Positions 26,147 through 37,059 of a stretch of 64,000 nt of DNA are shown here, one piece after another. The stretch spans positions 2,203,501 to 2,267,500 of the forward strand of contig NZ_CP014168.1 of the NCBI RefSeq assembly GCF_001717955.1, written 5' to 3'. A program made the position numbers and the translations under genes. Position 1 is the first letter of the stretch, and every line of letters starts with the position of its first letter. The notes under the pieces were generated by a model that was not told where the DNA came from, ran no database searches, and saw nothing but the letters and a program-made list of their open reading frames with translations. The stretch is from Sphingomonas panacis (GTDB lineage Bacteria > Pseudomonadota > Alphaproteobacteria > Sphingomonadales > Sphingomonadaceae).

Positions 26147-26845
26147 TCAGGCCAGCATCGCATCGACCCACTCCGGCACCAGCTTACTCGCCGGGCCAAG
26201 CCGTGTCGCGGCGAAATAGGCACTCCCGGCCGAGGCTTCCAGATTGAGTTCGAGCGTATCCGCGCCATACGCCCGCGCGCCCTGCACGAACCCAGCCGCC
26301 GGATAGACCGCGCCCGAGGTGCCGATCGACACGAACAGATCGGCGTCGGCCAGTGCCTGTTCGATCCGCTCCATCTGGTACGGCATCTCGCCGAAAAAGA
26401 CGATGTCGGGCCTGAGCGCCGGCGCATCGCAGTTCGGACACGGCTCGCCGGGCGGCAGGTCGTCGCTCCACTCGGTCCGCACCCCGCACAAGGCGCACAG
26501 CGCCGATCGCAACTCGCCGTGCATGTGGAGCACACGCGTCGCGCCCGCGCGCTCGTGCAGATCATCGACATTCTGCGTGACGATCAGCAAATCGCCCGGC
26601 CATTCGGCATCGAGCCGCGCCAGCGCGACATGCGCGGCATTGGGTGCGGCCGTCGCAAGCGCCGCACGCCGCGCATCGTAGAAGCCGTGGACCAGTTCGG
26701 GATCGTGCGCGAGCGCCTCGGGCGTACAGACATCCTCGACACGGTGGCCCTCCCACAATCCGCCGGGTCCGCGAAACGTGGCAAGCCCGCTCTCGGCGGA
26801 GATGCCGGCGCCGGTGAGGATGACGATGTTGCGGATCTTGGACAT
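26147..26845 (-). CDS. cobB: NAD-dependent protein deacylase, sirtuin
   Basis: A class III sirtuin of 232 residues. NAD-binding GAGISAESGLATFRGPGGLW is near residue 10, TQNVDDLHERAG near 95, the catalytic His in VLHMHGEL near 112, and a four-Cys zinc site is formed by CALC and CPNC. The Tyr/Arg pair that marks desuccinylases (class III CobB/SIRT5) is suggested by FYDARR near residue 57, so it may prefer acidic acyl lysines. It is cytoplasmic and is followed in operon by a peroxiredoxin. The start at 26845 removes an N-terminal stretch lacking homology. Confidence 0.93.
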   Translation of the reverse strand: MSKIRNIVILTGAGISAESGLATFRGPGGLWEGHRVEDVCTPEALAHDPELVHGFYDARRAALATAAPNAAHVALARLDAEWPGDLLIVTQNVDDLHERAGATRVLHMHGELRSALCALCGVRTEWSDDLPPGEPCPNCDAPALRPDIVFFGEMPYQMERIEQALADADLFVSIGTSGAVYPAAGFVQGARAYGADTLELNLEASAGSAYFAATRLGPASKLVPEWVDAMLA

Positions 26846-26973
26846 GGCACGCACGATACACCGCGCGCGCACCGCAAGGCGAGGGGCCGCGCGCCGGAAA
26901 AGCGCATTGCCCCTGTCCCCGCCGCGCGCTTTCTGTCATGCGCGCCGCGACACCAGACAAGCGGGATTCGGGC

Positions 26974-27711
26974 ATGACGGCGATCGGCATCTTGGGAAGC
27001 GCTGGCAAGATGGGCCAGGCCATCGCGGCGGCGGTGCCCGATCTCGGCGGCACGGTCGCGGGCGGCATCGATGCCGGCGCCGATCGCGCCGCGCTCGCCG
27101 CGCTGGCCGAGCGCGCCGACGTGCTGGTCGATTTCTCCTCACCCTCCGCGCTCGCCGCCAATCTCGCCGCCGCACGCACCGCCGGCACGCCGATCCTGAT
27201 CGGCACCACGGGCCTCAGCGCCGCGCATCACGCCTTCGTCAAGGAAGCCGCGAGCGAGATCGCGGTGCTCCAGACCGGCAACGTCTCGCTCGGCGTCACG
27301 CTGCTCGCCAAGCTGGTGCGCGAGGCGGCCGGGCGGCTCGGCAGCGATTGGGACATCGAGATCGTCGAGATGCACCACCGCCACAAGGTCGATGCCCCGT
27401 CGGGCACCGCGCTGCTGCTCGCCGAGGCGGCGGCGACGGGGCGGGGGATCGCTCTGTCGGAGGCCAAGGTGACCGACCGCGCCGGGCTGACCGGCGCGCG
27501 TTCCGAGGGGACGATCGGCATGGCGTCCTTACGCGGCGGCTCGGTCGCGGGCGATCACATGGTCGTGTTCGCGGGTGAGGGCGAGCGCGTCGAGATCGGC
27601 CACCGCGCCGAGAACCGCGCGATCTTCGCGCGCGGCGCGGTCACCGCGGCGCTGTGGCTCGCCGGCAAGCCCGCCGGCAGCTACACGATGGCGGAAGTGT
27701 TGGGCGTCTGA
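26974..27711 (+). CDS. dapB: 4-hydroxy-tetrahydrodipicolinate reductase
   Basis: The lysine/diaminopimelate-pathway reductase DapB, 245 residues. Motifs: the Rossmann loop ILGSAGKMGQAI at the N-terminus, GTTGLSAAH near residue 78, the catalytic EIVEMHHRHKVDAPSGTAL near residue 135 and the C-terminal GSYTMAEVLGV. It reduces the DapA product with NAD(P)H. The start at 26974 begins directly with the Rossmann fold; a longer frame from 26938 is less likely. The nth gene follows on the same strand 11 bp later. Confidence 0.96.
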   Translation: MTAIGILGSAGKMGQAIAAAVPDLGGTVAGGIDAGADRAALAALAERADVLVDFSSPSALAANLAAARTAGTPILIGTTGLSAAHHAFVKEAASEIAVLQTGNVSLGVTLLAKLVREAAGRLGSDWDIEIVEMHHRHKVDAPSGTALLLAEAAATGRGIALSEAKVTDRAGLTGARSEGTIGMASLRGGSVAGDHMVVFAGEGERVEIGHRAENRAIFARGAVTAALWLAGKPAGSYTMAEVLGV

Positions 27712-27722
27712 GGATTGGGCGT

Positions 27723-28382
27723 GTGAAGAAGTCCGACGTCATCGAGTTCTACGCGCGACTCGCCGCCGACAATCCGCACCCCGAGACCGAGCTCGAAGCG
27801 GGCAATCCGTTCCAGCTCGTCGTCGCGGTCGCGCTCTCCGCGCAGGCGACCGATGTCGGCGTCAACAAGGCGACGCGCGCGCTGTTCGAGGAGGTCAAGA
27901 CCCCCGAACAGATGGTCGCGCTCGGCGAGGAGGGGCTGAAACGGCACATCAAGACGATCGGCCTGTTCAACACCAAGGCCAAGAACGTCATCGCTCTGTC
28001 GGAAAAGCTGATCGCCGATTTCGGCGGCGAAGTCCCCGCCGACCGCGACGCGCTGGAGACCTTGCCCGGCGTCGGTCGCAAGACCGCCAACGTGGTGATG
28101 AATGTCGCGTTCGGCGCGGAGACCTTCGCGGTCGACACGCACATCTTTCGCGTCGGCAACCGCACCGGCCTCGCGCGCGGCAAGACACCGCTGGCGGTCG
28201 AACTCAAGCTCGACAAGGCGACGCCCGCACCGTTCCGCCTGCACGCGCACCATTGGCTGATCCTGCACGGCCGCTACGTCTGCAAGGCGCGAAAGCCCGA
28301 ATGCTGGCGCTGCATCGTCGCCGATCTGTGCGCCTACAAACCCAAGACGCCACCCCCCGCCACCGCCGCACGCGCCACGTGA
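27723..28382 (+). CDS. nth: Endonuclease III
   Basis: The base-excision-repair DNA glycosylase/AP lyase Nth, 219 residues. The helix-hairpin-helix LPGVGRKTANVV carries the catalytic Lys near residue 120, the catalytic Asp is in VDTHIFRVGNR, and the C-terminal [4Fe-4S] motif C-x6-C-x2-C-x5-C is complete (CKARKPECWRCIVADLC). The GTG start at 27723 has GAGG about 10 bp upstream and gives the usual N-terminus. It lies directly downstream of dapB. Confidence 0.96.
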   Translation: MKKSDVIEFYARLAADNPHPETELEAGNPFQLVVAVALSAQATDVGVNKATRALFEEVKTPEQMVALGEEGLKRHIKTIGLFNTKAKNVIALSEKLIADFGGEVPADRDALETLPGVGRKTANVVMNVAFGAETFAVDTHIFRVGNRTGLARGKTPLAVELKLDKATPAPFRLHAHHWLILHGRYVCKARKPECWRCIVADLCAYKPKTPPPATAARAT

Positions 28383-28431
28383 CGAAACGACTGGCGCAAC
28401 CGCCCGCGCTTTGCTAGGCGCTTGCCCCCAG

Positions 28432-28508
<77 letters not shown>

Positions 28509-28915
28509 TCTTTTCAATGACTTAGCAGAACGCCGCGATGGCCGTACGGAAAATGTACGGAAAACATCGTGGGACAAAATGCGATTACCGGAGACGGCGC
28601 TGCGGCGATTCGTTGGGCGCAGTCGGGTCTATCTCAAGCGCGTTATGCCCTCGCCAACACAGCGCGTACGAATTCGCGAGTGGGATCGCGGCGCTCGAGG
28701 CGAAATTCGACAACTTGTATCTGTTCGGATCAAGCGGAACTTCCTATACGCAATTTGTGCAGGTGCAGCATAATCGCATTGACGTGATCGGCGGCGATGT
28801 TGGATGGCGGATAAGCAACTTCGGGGGTGCGCATGAGTGTGTATAGAGGCGAGCATTTGCTTGAGCAGGCATCACGGTCGCGCACCGACGAACGCGCGCA
28901 GAAGGTGACACGGGC
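28509..28915. other. Gene-free region after the tRNA
   Basis: About 400 bp without a convincing gene; short open frames have no family resemblance and poor starts. The first 60 bp (with repeated TACGGAAAA near 28551 and 28558) look unlike the GC-rich sequence on the left. It may be the left edge of an inserted island or the promoter region of ugd. Confidence 0.4.
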
Positions 28916-30082
28916 ATGAAAATCGCGGTTTTTGGTCTCGGCTACGTCGGCCTGTCCAACGCGGTGCTGCTCGCGCAGCACAACGTAGTAGCGGCGGTCG
29001 ACATCTCAGCCGATCGTGTCGAGATGCTTAATGCCCGCAAGTCGCCAATCGTTGATGCGGAGCTGGAGGCGTTTCTCGCCACGAAGCCGCTCGACCTTAC
29101 GGCGACGCTCGATGCGAATGAGGCGCTTGCCGGTGCTGATTACGTCATCGTCGCTACGCCGACCAACTATGATGTCGAGACCAACAAGTTCGACACCTCT
29201 TCGGTCGAAGCCGTGATCCGCACCGCGATCGCGGCGAACCCCGAAGCGACGATCGTGATCAAGTCGACGATTCCCGTTGGCTTCGTCAACGACGTGCGAG
29301 CGCGCTTCAACACGTCTCAGGTGATCTTTAGTCCGGAGTTTTTGCGCGAGGGCAGCGCGCTTTACGACAATCTCCATCCTTCGCGGATCATCGTCGGCGA
29401 GCGTTCGGAGCGGGCGCGAATTTTTGCCGATCTGCTGCTTCAGGGCGCGGAGAAGAAGGACGTCGAAGTTCTCTTCACCGATGCGAACGAGGCCGAGGCG
29501 ATCAAGCTGTTCGCCAACACCTACCTTGCGATGCGGGTGGCGTTCTTCAACGAACTCGACAGCTACGCGATCGCTGGCGGCATGGATACGCGCCAGATCA
29601 TCGATGGCATCGGTCTCGATCCGCGCATTGGGCGGCATTACAACAATCCCAGCTTTGGTTATGGCGGATATTGCCTGCCAAAGGACACCAAGCAGCTTCT
29701 GGCCAATTATTCCGAAGTTCCCCAAAATCTGATTCGCGCGATCGTCGATGCTAATCGCACGCGCAAGGATTTTCTGGCGGATCAAATTCTTGCGACGAAG
29801 CCCGGCAAGGTCGGCGTGTTTCGTCTCGTCATGAAGGCGGGGTCGGACAATTTCCGCCAATCTTCGATCCAGGGCATCATGAAGCGGATCAAGGCAAAGG
29901 GGATCGAGCTGGTCATCTATGAGCCTGCGATGCATGAAACCGAGTTTTTCGGCTCGAAGGTCATGAGCGATCTCGGTGCCTTCAAGCAGGAATGCGATGT
30001 CATCATCGCCAATCGCATGACCGCCGAAATTGCGGATGTACGGGGGAAGATCTTCACGCGCGATCTGTTCGGTTCGGATTGA
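28916..30082 (+). CDS. ugd: UDP-glucose 6-dehydrogenase
   Basis: Makes UDP-glucuronate from UDP-glucose with NAD+, in the cytoplasm. At 388 residues it has exactly the length and end (TRDLFGSD) of the enterobacterial-type Ugd. The Rossmann start is [19 protein letters not shown]. The catalytic Cys is in [15 protein letters not shown] near residue 258, and [19 protein letters not shown] is conserved. It is the first gene of the surface-polysaccharide cluster and supplies glucuronate for polymer assembly and for the UDP-glucuronate epimerase at 35.9 kb. Confidence 0.95.
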   Translation: MKIAVFGLGYVGLSNAVLLAQHNVVAAVDISADRVEMLNARKSPIVDAELEAFLATKPLDLTATLDANEALAGADYVIVATPTNYDVETNKFDTSSVEAVIRTAIAANPEATIVIKSTIPVGFVNDVRARFNTSQVIFSPEFLREGSALYDNLHPSRIIVGERSERARIFADLLLQGAEKKDVEVLFTDANEAEAIKLFANTYLAMRVAFFNELDSYAIAGGMDTRQIIDGIGLDPRIGRHYNNPSFGYGGYCLPKDTKQLLANYSEVPQNLIRAIVDANRTRKDFLADQILATKPGKVGVFRLVMKAGSDNFRQSSIQGIMKRIKAKGIELVIYEPAMHETEFFGSKVMSDLGAFKQECDVIIANRMTAEIADVRGKIFTRDLFGSD

Positions 30083-30569
30083 GATAGAAGCCAGCAGCTT
30101 CGAGGTCGCGCAGGATTGCTCGGGAGGGCGGCGGCGTGGCGCTCGACCGTGCCAACGACGAACGGCTGGGCAACGTTCGGCGCCCTCAACTGCATGCCTA
30201 ATCCGTGTATGAGTCGGCTGGCGACGGTGTAGCGCGTGGCGCGCGCCGATGGTGGGTCCAGCGCCATCCCGTGAACTCGCCATGGCAGGTGTTTGCCAAT
30301 AAGAAGCCTCCGTCGCCTTGGGAGCACCATCTCGTGTTCGCTCTTCGGGGGCAAGGCGACGTGCTGCCGTGCGGCGGTCAGCGTCTCCGCCCCGCCATCC
30401 AGACACCGCGGTGCCTGCTAGGCATTGTGCGGCTGAAATGGGGCCGATTTGCGCGGTCAGACGACATTTGGCGCGAGGAAGAAGCGACATAATTTGATCT
30501 TCCCCTGTCGGTCCGATTGTGGGACGGACTAAGGGTTACTTCCTTTCCGTAAGCGCAGCGAGCCGCCAG
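30083..30569. other. Gene-free region between ugd and the ligase-like gene
   Basis: Nearly 490 bp with no recognisable product on either strand. The short frame at 30205-30492 has no family resemblance and no good start. Nothing repeat-like or RNA-like was evident. Confidence 0.35.
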
Positions 30570-31994
30570 ATGCCGAGAAAATTGCGTAGCCTTAGTAATC
30601 TTTCGCAGCCTGTCCGGCTGCCATTGGCAATGGCGGCAATGGCACTTCTGCTTACATTAACGGTACTCGGTCCGGCGATGACGACGCTTGGCGATTCGGA
30701 AAGCGGTGCCGGCAATGCGGTGCGCCAGCTCGGCTATGCGGTTGTGTTTGGGCTGGCATTGATCGCAATGCGTCCGCTCAAGCATCCCGAACGGCTTGCC
30801 GTGGTGCCCTGGTTTTTCTGGGTGGCATTGGCCTGGTGTTGGTTGAGCCTCGCGTGGGCGCTCGATCCTAGCGTAGCGGTTCGGCGTTTGGTGTTGACGA
30901 CAATCGTTATATGGTCCGTATTCGCGGTCGTTCGACAGTTGGGAATCGAGCGAACGCTGCTTTTTGTGAGGATCGCGTTGATCGCGATTCTGATCGTAAA
31001 CTACATTGTTGTTTTAGCCATTCCGACGCTTGGCCTGCATAATCTTGGATCGGAAGATCCGCTTCTCGTCGGGAAATGGCGCGGCTTGATGGGAGATAAG
31101 AATCAGGCCGGATTGATTTGCGCATTGACGATAATATTCTTTACCTTCGACCGCAGAAAATTGCCAAACGCGTTGTCGGCGGTCGTTATCCTATTGTCGG
31201 TTATCTTTCTTTGGTTCAGTGCATCAAAAACCTCGCTGGGCCTTGTTTTCATAGCGATTGCTGCGAGCTTTGGATTTACCCGGCTGAGGGCTTGGCTGAA
31301 CAGCCGCCGTGCGATCTTGCCGGGAATCCGCAACCCGATCCTTGTCGCTGTGGCTTTGGCCTTGGTGCCATTGATCCATTTCGGCGTGCAGAGCGAGCTA
31401 TTTCTAAACTATATTGCGGATTCTTCTGGGTTAACCGGGCGTACTGAGATTTGGACGGCGATGATGCGCTATTATCTCACAAATCCGGTGTTTTCGGCTG
31501 GATACGGTTCGTTTTGGAATATCGGTAACGCCAGCCCAATTTTTAGGTATGGCGAGGGGTGGGTGCAAACTGTCTCGGAAGGCCATAACGGTTACCTTGA
31601 TCTATTGATTACAGTCGGATTGCCTGGGTTGATTTTGGTCTTGGTTGCAACGTTGATTATACCGGCGTACCAATTGATTGCTACGCGCCGTCTAACTGAC
31701 GCGACCTGGGCGCTGGTTGTAAGTGTTCTATTTTTCTGTTTCAGTCACAACTTCACTGAGTCTAGTCTGTTCGACCGCGATACGATCGGAGAGGTGTTCC
31801 TTCTGCTGGCTCTGGCGATGCTGTGGACGGGAGAAGTGGACGCGCGCAACGGCAATCCGGGCGATGAGGAGGGCAGAAGGCGGTCAACCTCGCTGGAAAA
31901 TCCTGCCCTAGCGATGAACCGCCGTGCTCGCGTCCGTGCGGGTATGGGGTCGAGCAATGGAAAAAGCTCGAGGTCGGGTCGGCGGGGCGTCTGA
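30570..31994 (+). CDS. O-antigen ligase/polymerase-like membrane protein (Wzy_C)
   Basis: About 474 residues with roughly 12 hydrophobic segments and a large periplasmic loop containing GLTGRTEIWTAMMRYYLTNP and EGHNGYLDLLITVGLPG, the conserved parts of the Wzy_C/O-antigen ligase (ExoQ-like) family. It acts in the inner membrane, joining or polymerising lipid-linked glycans in the periplasm. In an exopolysaccharide cluster the polymerase role is more likely than LPS ligation. ATG at 30570 is chosen to start near the first hydrophobic segment; GTG at 30519 in the same frame is possible. The C-terminal 60 residues are polar and probably cytoplasmic. Confidence 0.85.
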   Translation: MPRKLRSLSNLSQPVRLPLAMAAMALLLTLTVLGPAMTTLGDSESGAGNAVRQLGYAVVFGLALIAMRPLKHPERLAVVPWFFWVALAWCWLSLAWALDPSVAVRRLVLTTIVIWSVFAVVRQLGIERTLLFVRIALIAILIVNYIVVLAIPTLGLHNLGSEDPLLVGKWRGLMGDKNQAGLICALTIIFFTFDRRKLPNALSAVVILLSVIFLWFSASKTSLGLVFIAIAASFGFTRLRAWLNSRRAILPGIRNPILVAVALALVPLIHFGVQSELFLNYIADSSGLTGRTEIWTAMMRYYLTNPVFSAGYGSFWNIGNASPIFRYGEGWVQTVSEGHNGYLDLLITVGLPGLILVLVATLIIPAYQLIATRRLTDATWALVVSVLFFCFSHNFTESSLFDRDTIGEVFLLLALAMLWTGEVDARNGNPGDEEGRRRSTSLENPALAMNRRARVRAGMGSSNGKSSRSGRRGV

Positions 31995-32447
31995 CGAAGC
32001 CGATTGTCGATGTGGAGGTGTGCTCGATTGACGCAGGTGCCCCGAGGCGCCGTGCGGGGTTTGTCTGAGTTTCTGCTGCGAAAATCGCCAATATGGTCAT
32101 TGCCGCGCCACTTAGAAATCGGGTTTGCGGGCAGGGCTTTGCACGGCATGTTGCGCTGCGGTATGGCGACCGTCGGCGTCTTTGATGCGCGCTAAAATCC
32201 GCAGTGAGGGCCTGTCATCTATTGATCGGAGCGGCGACAGAGCGGCGACGTAGTAAAGTGTTATATGAAGGTTGCAGATTGTAATAAAAAATGGGCGGGC
32301 GCTGCAGTCGGGCTCCGCCGAAAATACCGCTATCGATGTGATTGCGCGCCAAGTGCGTTGCAGTGCGGCGTGATTTCGGGCAAAGCTGGATTCATCTCGT
32401 TATGTATTTCGCGTATTGATTGAGCCAAAATGGTTAGGGAGTGAGCG
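31995..32447. other. Intergenic region ahead of gmd
   Basis: About 450 bp with no convincing gene. The part at 32200-32445 is more AT-rich and contains TATA-like and T/A runs, so it probably holds the gmd promoter. No palindromic operator stood out. Confidence 0.35.
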
Positions 32448-33575
32448 GTGACATCACGCAAGAAGGCGCTGATTACAGGCGTTACGGGGCAGGACGGCTC
32501 TTACCTGGCCGAATTCCTGATTGAGAAGGGTTATGAGGTCCACGGCATCAAACGCCGGGCCTCGCTGTTCAACACGCAGCGCATTGATCACATCTACCAG
32601 GATCCGCATGCGTCGCAGCCGAATCTCAAGCTGCACTACGGCGACTTGTCGGATACCTCGAACCTCACGCGCATCTTGCGCGAAGTCGAACCTGACGAGG
32701 TTTATAATCTCGGTGCGCAGAGCCATGTTGCGGTTAGCTTCGAGGCGCCTGAATACACCGCGGATGTCGATGGCATCGGCACGCTGCGCCTGCTCGAGGC
32801 GATCCGTTTCCTGGGTTTCGAAAAGAAGACGCGCTTCTACCAGGCCTCGACCTCAGAACTGTACGGACTGGTTCAAGAGATCCCCCAGAAGGAAACCACG
32901 CCCTTCTATCCGCGCTCGCCTTATGCCGTCGCCAAGCTCTACGCGTACTGGATTACCGTCAACTATCGTGAAGCTTACGGCATGTACGCTTGCAACGGCG
33001 TGCTGTTCAACCATGAGAGTCCGCGTCGCGGTGAGACATTTGTAACCCGCAAGATCACCCGCGGCCTCGCCAACATCGCGCAAGGCCTCGAAGGCTGTCT
33101 GTTCATGGGCAACATCGACTCGTTGCGCGATTGGGGGCACGCCAAGGACTACGTTCGCATGCAGTGGATGATGCTTCAGCAGGAAAAGGCGGAAGATTTC
33201 GTCATCGCTACCGGCGTGCAATATTCGGTACGCGAGTTCATCACGTGGTCGGCCGCGCATCTCGGCATCACGCTGCGCTTCGAGGGCGAGGGTGTCGATG
33301 AGGTCGGCATCGTTGACAAGGTCGAGGGCGATGATGCGCCTGCGGTCAAGGCGGGCGACATCCTCGTCCGGATCGACCCGCGCTATTTCCGTCCGGCCGA
33401 AGTGGAGACGCTGCTCGGTGATCCGACCCGGGCCAAGGAGCGGCTTGGCTGGGTTCCCGAGATCAGTGTACAAACCATGTGCGAGGAAATGGTCGCCGCG
33501 GACCTCCACACCGCCAAGCGTCACGCGCTGCTCAAGGCGCATGGCTACGAACTTCCGGTCTCGATCGAAGGCTGA
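32448..33575 (+). CDS. gmd: GDP-mannose 4,6-dehydratase
   Basis: Converts GDP-mannose to GDP-4-keto-6-deoxymannose, first step to GDP-fucose. 375 residues, full length. NADP loop [14 protein letters not shown] near residue 10; signatures [33 protein letters not shown] (with the catalytic Thr/Ser-Glu), and [20 protein letters not shown] with the catalytic Tyr-Lys pair. GTG start at 32448. The gene overlaps the ATG of a possible longer fcl start by one base, and fcl follows directly, so the pair is an operon for GDP-L-fucose. Confidence 0.97.
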   Translation: MTSRKKALITGVTGQDGSYLAEFLIEKGYEVHGIKRRASLFNTQRIDHIYQDPHASQPNLKLHYGDLSDTSNLTRILREVEPDEVYNLGAQSHVAVSFEAPEYTADVDGIGTLRLLEAIRFLGFEKKTRFYQASTSELYGLVQEIPQKETTPFYPRSPYAVAKLYAYWITVNYREAYGMYACNGVLFNHESPRRGETFVTRKITRGLANIAQGLEGCLFMGNIDSLRDWGHAKDYVRMQWMMLQQEKAEDFVIATGVQYSVREFITWSAAHLGITLRFEGEGVDEVGIVDKVEGDDAPAVKAGDILVRIDPRYFRPAEVETLLGDPTRAKERLGWVPEISVQTMCEEMVAADLHTAKRHALLKAHGYELPVSIEG

Positions 33576-33589
33576 TGGGAGAGCATTCC

Positions 33590-34549
33590 ATGCGCATCTA
33601 CGTGGCGGGTCATCGCGGCATGGTCGGCGGGGCGATCGCGCGCAAATTGCGGGAGCGCGGGGTGGAGGTCATCACGCGCACCCATGCCGAACTTGATCTG
33701 ACCGATCAGGCTGCGGTGCGCGCTTTCTTCGCGAGCGAGAAACCAGATGGCGTGGTGCTGGCAGCTGCTAAGGTAGGGGGCATCTATGCCAACAACACCT
33801 ATCCGGCTGACTTCATTTATGAAAACCTGATGATCGAAGCCAATGTCGTTCATCAGGCTTACGCCGCGGGCGTTCAGCGACTGCTGTTCCTCGGCTCTTC
33901 GTGCATCTACCCGCGCGCAGTTGAACAGCCTATGCGCGAGGATGCTTTGCTTACGGGGGTTCTGGAATCGACCAACGAGCCATATGCGGTCGCCAAGATC
34001 GCCGGGATCAAGCTGTGCGAGAGCTACAATCGCCAGTACGGCACAGATTATCGCAGCGTGATGCCGACCAATCTATACGGGCCGGGTGATAATTTTCATC
34101 CGGAAAACAGCCATGTGATGCCGGCGCTGATCCGTCGCTTTCACGAGGCTGTCGAAAGCGGCGCAGACGAGGTGGTGATCTGGGGCACGGGCAAGCCGTG
34201 GCGCGAATTCCTCCACGTCGACGACATGGCAGAGGCCTCATTGTTCGTGTTCGATCTCGACAAGGAAACCTATGAGGCAAACACCGAGCCGATGTTGAGT
34301 CATATCAACGTAGGTTTTGGCGAAGACGTCACGATCGCGGAACTGGCGCACATGATCGCGGAGGTCACCGGCTTTAAGGGTCGCATCGCCTTCGATAGCG
34401 AAAAGCCGGACGGCACCATGCGCAAGTTGATGGATTCGAGTCGCCTGAAGGCGATGGGGTGGAAACCCCGCGTCGCGCTTGCCGAGGGTGTTCGAGAAAC
34501 ATATCGATGGTTTCTCGATCATTACGAGGCGGCTCGGACCACAGCATGA
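33590..34549 (+). CDS. fcl: GDP-L-fucose synthase
   Basis: The bifunctional epimerase-reductase that finishes GDP-L-fucose from the Gmd product. 319 residues. NADP motif [16 protein letters not shown] at the N-terminus; catalytic Ser in [10 protein letters not shown], Tyr-Lys in [37 protein letters not shown] is a family hallmark. The ATG at 33590 has GGGAG 8 bp before it; an alternative ATG at 33575 overlaps the gmd stop. Its own stop overlaps the next glycosyltransferase start (ATGA). Confidence 0.97.
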   Translation: MRIYVAGHRGMVGGAIARKLRERGVEVITRTHAELDLTDQAAVRAFFASEKPDGVVLAAAKVGGIYANNTYPADFIYENLMIEANVVHQAYAAGVQRLLFLGSSCIYPRAVEQPMREDALLTGVLESTNEPYAVAKIAGIKLCESYNRQYGTDYRSVMPTNLYGPGDNFHPENSHVMPALIRRFHEAVESGADEVVIWGTGKPWREFLHVDDMAEASLFVFDLDKETYEANTEPMLSHINVGFGEDVTIAELAHMIAEVTGFKGRIAFDSEKPDGTMRKLMDSSRLKAMGWKPRVALAEGVRETYRWFLDHYEAARTTA

Positions 34550-35763
34550 ACGTCTTAATTCTCGGGTTGAATTACGCGCCCGAGCCAGTCGGCATCGGAC
34601 CCTATACGGCTGGTACTGCCGAGTTCCTGGCGGCAGCGGGGCACAAGGTGACCGTCGTCTGCGGCAAGCCCTATTATCCCGATTGGAAGGTGCAGGAGTC
34701 GTACCGGAAACCGGGGGTGCTATATTCGGTGGAAAACGGGGTGCAGGTCCGCCGCGTGCCGATCTACGTGCCGTCGAAGCCTAGCGGTGGGCGCCGCCTG
34801 GTCCACCATGCCTCATTCGCGCTCCGCGCCTTTCCAGAAATGGTGCGCGCAGCGCGGGCGGAAAAGCCTGATGTGGTCATGTGCATCGCGCCGTCTCTTA
34901 TCTCGATGGTTGCAGCGCGGGCGATCGCTCGGATGTTCGGTGCCAAAGTCTGGGTTCACGTTCAGGATTTTGAGGTAGAGGCTGCGTTTGCCACTGGCCT
35001 CCTCAAGGATCGGGGAATTGTCGCCACCGCCGCGCGGGGCTTTGAGCAGTGGTGCCTGAAAGGAGGGATGGTCAGCACGATCTCTCCTCAGATGTGCGCG
35101 AAGTTGCGGGAGCTGGGCGTGCCGGACGCGCGCATATATCAATTCCGTAACTGGGCTAACATCGACAATATCAAGCCTCTTGAAAGACCATCGGTCTACC
35201 GCGAGCGTTGGAACATTACGACTCCACACGTAGCGTTGTATTCGGGCAACCTCGGTAACAAGCAGGGGATCGAGATCATTCCTGAAGTGGCTCGGCTGTT
35301 GTCGGATCGGCGTGATGTCACTTTCGTGATATGTGGCAATGGCGCCTCGCGAGATCGACTAATAGCTGCGGCGGAAGGGCTATCGAACGTCCAGTTCCAG
35401 GATCTTCAGCCGGCTGAGATGATGTCTGATCTGCTTGGCCTCGCAACCGTGCATTTGTTGCCGCAGATCGCTGGAGCGGCTGATCTCGTCTTGCCGTCAA
35501 AGCTAGCTAATATGCTTGCCTCTGGCAGAGCGGTGCTGGCCACTGCCAGCCCAGGCACTGGACTCGCTCGAGAAGTGGAGGGGTGCGGTCAAGTCGTTGC
35601 TCCTGAAGATGCGGTCGCCATGGCCCGGGTGTTAGAATCTTTGCTCGACGACGAAGGTGCCCGGCATGCTTACGGGTTGGCGGGCCGTGCCCGCGCCGAG
35701 GATCGCTGGCGGCGGCAAAGTATCTTAGGTGATTTCGAAGTAGCCATGGGGTTATATAGGTAA
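34546..35763 (+). CDS. WcaI-like glycosyltransferase (GT4)
   Basis: A cytoplasmic-face glycosyltransferase of 405 residues of the GT4 fold, close to the colanic-acid WcaI type (a presumed fucosyltransferase in that system). The N-terminus [20 protein letters not shown] is characteristic of that group. The C-terminal nucleotide-sugar domain shows [20 protein letters not shown] and [19 protein letters not shown]. It is translationally coupled to fcl by a 4-bp overlap, which fits use of GDP-fucose as donor, though donor and acceptor are inferred. Confidence 0.88.
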   Translation: MNVLILGLNYAPEPVGIGPYTAGTAEFLAAAGHKVTVVCGKPYYPDWKVQESYRKPGVLYSVENGVQVRRVPIYVPSKPSGGRRLVHHASFALRAFPEMVRAARAEKPDVVMCIAPSLISMVAARAIARMFGAKVWVHVQDFEVEAAFATGLLKDRGIVATAARGFEQWCLKGGMVSTISPQMCAKLRELGVPDARIYQFRNWANIDNIKPLERPSVYRERWNITTPHVALYSGNLGNKQGIEIIPEVARLLSDRRDVTFVICGNGASRDRLIAAAEGLSNVQFQDLQPAEMMSDLLGLATVHLLPQIAGAADLVLPSKLANMLASGRAVLATASPGTGLAREVEGCGQVVAPEDAVAMARVLESLLDDEGARHAYGLAGRARAEDRWRRQSILGDFEVAMGLYR

Positions 35764-35871
35764 ATCAACTTCGTGCTCGGAGTCTCGGTCCTTGGTGCGC
35801 TAAGGAGCTGTACCAAATGCCAGCCTCACCTTGCGGAGATATAACCTGGCGCGTTGAAGGATTAAGGGCCC

Positions 35872-36867
35872 CTATTTATTGTAGTTGCGATACCATTCCA
35901 CGAAGCGTGGCACACCGACTTGAAGTGAAGTGGTAGGCGCGAAGCCCAAATCTGACGAGATTGCATTAATGTCAGCGTACGTCGCGGGAACGTCACCGGG
36001 TTGCATATCGCGATAGTCGCGAATTGCCTCACGATCGCATGCCTGCTCGATCAAGTTGATTAGCGTGCCCAATTGCTCGGGTTTGTTATTGCCAATGTTA
36101 TAGATCCGGTGTGGGGCAATGCTGCCTCCAGGCTTGATCGCCCCGTCGTCGGCGGGCGGGTTGTCAAGGCAGGCGATGACGCCAGCTGTAATATCGTCTA
36201 TATAGGTAAAGTCGCGCTGCATCTGACCGTGATTAAACACAGGGATTGGTTTGCCGGCAAGAATTGCCTTGGTGAAGATCCACATTGCCATGTCGGGCCT
36301 GCCCCACGGGCCGTACACTGTGAAGAAGCGCAGGCCTGTCTGTGGGATTCGGTAGAGATGGGAATAGGTCTCGCTCATAAGTTCGTCAGATTTTTTCGTC
36401 GCGGCGTAAAGTGACACCGGATGATCGACCCGGTCTTCCACGCCGAAAGGCAGCTTCTTGTTTGCGCCATATACCGACGAGGATGAGGCATACACCAAAT
36501 GCGCGACCTTCCGTGTGCGAGCAAACTCCAGTAAGTTCACGTGCCCCACTAGGTTCGAGCGTACATAAGCGCGCGGATTTTCAATCGAATAGCGCACGCC
36601 AGCCTGCGCGCCGAGATGAACGATCCGTTGGATTTTTACATCAACCAGCGCATCATCCAGCTTTGCTTCGTCGGCAAAGTCGAGTTTGTGGAAGACGAAA
36701 GTGTTACCGTATCGGGTCGATAATTGGCTCAATCGCGCGTGTTTGAGGGCCGGATCGTAATATGAGTTGAGATCATCGACTCCGATTACGGTCTCGCCAC
36801 GCGAGAGCAACGCTTCGGCGACGTGAAAGCCGATGAAGCCAGCTGCGCCGGTCACTAGGATCGCCAT
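35872..36867 (-). CDS. UDP-glucuronate 4-epimerase-like NAD-dependent epimerase
   Basis: A 331-residue SDR epimerase that most resembles the CapI/LpsL UDP-glucuronate 4-epimerases, giving UDP-galacturonate. NAD loop VTGAAGFIGFHVAEALLSRG; VGVDDLNSYYDPALK; catalytic Thr/Ser in YASSSSVYGANKKLPF and Tyr-Lys in YAATKKSDELMSETYSHLY; FTVYGPWGRPDMA is typical of the uronate epimerase branch. It is encoded on the minus strand inside the otherwise plus-strand cluster. Together with ugd it would supply glucuronate and galacturonate for the polymer. Confidence 0.88.
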   Translation of the reverse strand: MAILVTGAAGFIGFHVAEALLSRGETVIGVDDLNSYYDPALKHARLSQLSTRYGNTFVFHKLDFADEAKLDDALVDVKIQRIVHLGAQAGVRYSIENPRAYVRSNLVGHVNLLEFARTRKVAHLVYASSSSVYGANKKLPFGVEDRVDHPVSLYAATKKSDELMSETYSHLYRIPQTGLRFFTVYGPWGRPDMAMWIFTKAILAGKPIPVFNHGQMQRDFTYIDDITAGVIACLDNPPADDGAIKPGGSIAPHRIYNIGNNKPEQLGTLINLIEQACDREAIRDYRDMQPGDVPATYADINAISSDLGFAPTTSLQVGVPRFVEWYRNYNK

Positions 36868-37059
36868 GTCTTACCCTCCAGATCGATACGGCAATCCATG
36901 TCGCCTGGCACGCGAGGGTGCAAGGACTTTCATGCTGCACCTGCACAGCGTAGGTGGTAACCGCGGCGCAGTGTGAGGCGGTGGGGTGAGTGAAAAACAT
37001 TTCACGATACAGGTGGGCGACTACGACGTAAGATAATAGATGAACAGCGGGATAGCACG

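Noticed and set aside
25411..26571. Minus-strand open frame of 386 codons across the peroxiredoxin and sirtuin genes
   Set aside because: It runs out of frame through two well-supported genes and shows no domain.
28538..28846. Short plus-strand frame after the tRNA as an integrase remnant
   Set aside because: I could not match it to the tyrosine-recombinase active-site motifs, so only the region is noted.
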